Part shown: positions 14,760 through 16,043 of the stretch, one piece after another | Numbering within the stretch: the stretch's first letter is position 1 | Layout: every line of letters starts with the position of its first letter | Source: Acidobacteriota bacterium | Lineage (GTDB): Bacteria > Acidobacteriota > Blastocatellia > Pyrinomonadales > Pyrinomonadaceae | Length of the DNA: 16,043 nucleotides | Assembly: GCA_020853255.1 (NCBI GenBank) | Contig: JADYZI010000122.1 | Span: forward strand, 1 to 16,043 | Direction: 5' to 3' | The notes under the pieces: model-generated | What the model was told of the DNA's origin: nothing | The model's database searches: none | Seen by the model: only the letters and a program-made list of their open reading frames with translations | Made by a program: the position numbers and the translations under genes

Positions 14760-15617
14760 CTACGGCAATTCCAGCGCCGCCGCACGGAGCTTCTCTTTTT
14801 CTTCCGCATTCAGGCTGTTGTCGTAGCCATACAGGGCGTTTTCCCAGGTTCCGTACATTGCGTTCGGGAGCACAATGTAGCGGCCGCCAAATAGCGCACG
14901 GGCCTTTTCTACCTCGGCAAATCGGTCCTCGACGCTCCTTTTCTCGAACACGTCCGCAAGATCGTCGAGGTTATCACCGATGAACATCACGATCCGGTAT
15001 TTCCGCAAAATGAACTCGCGTCGAGGCTCTTTGGTAGAGATCGACCTGCCGTTTGCGTCACGCTGACGCAGAAGCACGTTATCGGCTGAGATATCATTGA
15101 ACCCGGCGCTGATCAGGTTTGCCACCGTCTCAGGCTTTTGGGCCTCATCGCGGTTTGATACAAAAAATACCTTAACGCCTTTCGATACCGCATAGTTTAC
15201 AAAATCGACGGCTCCCGGTATCGGTTTGGCTTTTTTCAGCCTGCCCCAGGCGTACCAATCATCATTGTTGAAAGGTCGGTGGTTGATGATCCCGTAGGCT
15301 TGGGCCGGCGAATTGTCGAGCATCGTTTCATCGATATCGACCATTATCGCCCGCGGCTTTTTGCGTTCGGCCTTTGGGAGTTTCTTGATGTTTTTCTTTT
15401 CCAGATCGGCATCAAGCCGAAGCTGAGCGATGTTGAACGCCTGATATGCGAGGGCACGGTATTCGCCCGCCTTCTGCATCCACAGCGTAGCCCCGATCTG
15501 GTAATCGTTGTTTACGTCGGGGAGAACACGCTCGGCGGAAGACCGCGCCGCGAACCAGGTCGCCGTCACCGCCGCGAACATCACCACTGAAACGTATAGA
15601 TAGTTTCGAAACCGCAT
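14760..15617 (-). CDS. Class C acid phosphatase (HAD IIIB, e(P4)/OlpA type)
   Basis: This is a 285-residue exported phosphatase. It starts with a hydrophobic signal (YLYVSVVMFAAVTATWFAA, residues 7-24). The HAD motifs are complete: IMVDIDETMLDNS (91-103) with nucleophile D94 and acid/base D96, FFVSNRDE (151-158) as motif II, and FIGDNLDDLADVF (212-224) with D215 and D218/D219 for Mg2+. WYAWGRLKKAKPIPGAVDF (121-139) and GGRYIVLPNAMYGTWENALY (244-263) are typical of the e(P4) family, which dephosphorylates nucleotides such as NMN in the envelope and helps recover nucleosides. Classical members are lipoproteins; here the signal region has no Cys, so it is probably periplasmic or held by an uncleaved signal. 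It lies 21 bases downstream of a small membrane gene in an apparent operon. Confidence 0.93.
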   Translation of the reverse strand: MRFRNYLYVSVVMFAAVTATWFAARSSAERVLPDVNNDYQIGATLWMQKAGEYRALAYQAFNIAQLRLDADLEKKNIKKLPKAERKKPRAIMVDIDETMLDNSPAQAYGIINHRPFNNDDWYAWGRLKKAKPIPGAVDFVNYAVSKGVKVFFVSNRDEAQKPETVANLISAGFNDISADNVLLRQRDANGRSISTKEPRREFILRKYRIVMFIGDNLDDLADVFEKRSVEDRFAEVEKARALFGGRYIVLPNAMYGTWENALYGYDNSLNAEEKEKLRAAALELP

Positions 15618-15638
15618 AAGATCTGTTTTGGATGAGGC

Positions 15639-15779
15639 CTAGACAGACCTCATAATAACTCTATGATGCCGGAGCCAAAAGAACGGAACGAAGAGAATTG
15701 TAAAACTATTGGGGCCGAACACGAAAAGCCAGAAAATGAAGGCGGGTATTATTACGACGATGCCCACGGTTATGAACAA
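15639..15779 (-). CDS. Very small hydrophobic membrane protein (46 residues)
   Basis: From a TTG preceded by GGAG at 4 bases spacing, the product is 46 residues: a membrane helix at about 2-21 (FITVGIVVIIPAFIFWLFVF), the turn GPNS, a short second hydrophobic stretch TILFVPFFWL (27-36), and the basic tail RHHRVIMRSV. No ATG exists in frame. A TTG at 15839 would give 66 residues but overlaps the end of the upstream gene by 23 bases and lacks a spaced Shine-Dalgarno. It sits between a probable regulator and the phosphatase, with gaps of about 40 and 21 bases, on the same strand. No family recognised. Confidence 0.45.
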   Translation of the reverse strand: MFITVGIVVIIPAFIFWLFVFGPNSFTILFVPFFWLRHHRVIMRSV

Positions 15780-15816
15780 TATTCTCCGGAGGACGAGGAC
15801 GATGACGAGGCCTGAC

Positions 15817-16041
15817 CTAGTCAGATCCGGAGATCTCAAACCTGCATTTTGGAAACGGCTTACGTTCGCAGATCTCGGTTACGGGTTCGCCGACGATCTC
15901 CTGGACCAATGATTCGGCGACCTTGCATACCTCAGGGTGTTCCGATACGGCATCGGCGAAAGGGCATCCGTTACTTTTTATAACCACCTTTCCGTTCGTT
16001 TCGACCGCGACCGCGGCACCGCCGAGTTCCTTTAATGCCGT
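15817..16041 (-). CDS. C-terminal part of a Cys-rich (SufR/ArsR-like) transcriptional regulator
   Basis: The frame enters from the right edge, is open for 74 residues and stops with TAG at 15817-15819; the start lies outside. The visible part has SNGCPFADAVSEHPEVCKVA, then EPVTEICERKPFPKCRFEI. Four cysteines lie at visible positions 26, 39, 58 and 66, spaced C-x12-C-x18-C-x7-C. A C-x12-C pair within a CP..A....PEVC context is what I associate with the C-terminal domain of SufR-like winged-helix regulators, which bind a [4Fe-4S] cluster and control iron-sulfur assembly genes. The DNA-binding half is not visible, so the regulator role is inferred from this domain. The downstream small membrane gene and phosphatase follow on the same strand and may share the transcript. 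Confidence 0.72.
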   Translation of the reverse strand, partial: TALKELGGAAVAVETNGKVVIKSNGCPFADAVSEHPEVCKVAESLVQEIVGEPVTEICERKPFPKCRFEISGSD

Positions 16042-16043
16042 GA

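Noticed and set aside
15709..15912. 67-codon plus-strand frame opposite the small membrane gene
   Set aside because: It overlaps the four-cysteine regulator and the small membrane frame on the other strand, and its sequence has no recognisable motif.

Overview
The window looks like a chromosomal housekeeping stretch from a Gram-negative-type heterotroph with about half GC. The most likely source is an acidobacterium of the Blastocatellia/Pyrinomonadaceae kind. That placement is inference, based on the mix of cyanophycin synthetase, a CBM9-like/DUF5916 outer-membrane protein, a secreted S9 peptidase with a Gly-rich insert, carboxypeptidase-regulatory-like secreted proteins and a hairpin-rich repeat. 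I see no rRNA, tRNA, CRISPR array, transposase or phage gene.

Layout, left to right. (1) The 3' end of a cyanophycin synthetase gene (plus strand, cut by the window edge), then a 295-base gene-poor gap. (2) purH on the minus strand, preceded by a GC hairpin/T-rich element and a 25-residue single-membrane-helix microprotein with a good Shine-Dalgarno. (3) A tightly coupled plus-strand operon: exported HExxH metallopeptidase, SH3-type lipoprotein and Smr-domain protein, joined by ATGA overlaps. It converges on (4) a short membrane/coiled-coil gene, which is divergent from (5) a DUF6941-like gene. (6) A minus-strand nucleotide-sugar cluster: UDP-glucuronate decarboxylase (UDP-xylose synthase), a second SDR epimerase, and a secreted double carboxypeptidase-regulatory-like protein coupled to it by an ATGA overlap. 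(7) Divergently, a large CBM9-like/DUF5916 outer-membrane barrel gene. (8) A 475-base intergenic region with a 25-bp imperfect inverted repeat and a string of small perfect hairpins. (9) On the minus strand, a secreted prolyl-oligopeptidase-type S9 peptidase. (10) On the minus strand, a cluster of a Cys-rich (probably Fe-S) regulator tail cut by the right edge, a very small membrane protein, and a class C acid phosphatase of the e(P4)/HAD IIIB type.

Most products act on the cell envelope: secreted peptidases, an SH3 lipoprotein, an outer-membrane barrel, nucleotide-sugar supply and a periplasmic phosphatase. The central functions are purine synthesis (PurH) and nitrogen/carbon storage (CphA). 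The features most worth a second look are the microprotein and hairpin in front of purH, the peptidase/SH3/Smr operon, the hairpin string at 11.68-11.98 kb, and the regulator/microprotein/phosphatase cluster at the right edge. Several genes have starts shorter than the longest open frame; promoter boxes or signal peptides support the shorter starts.
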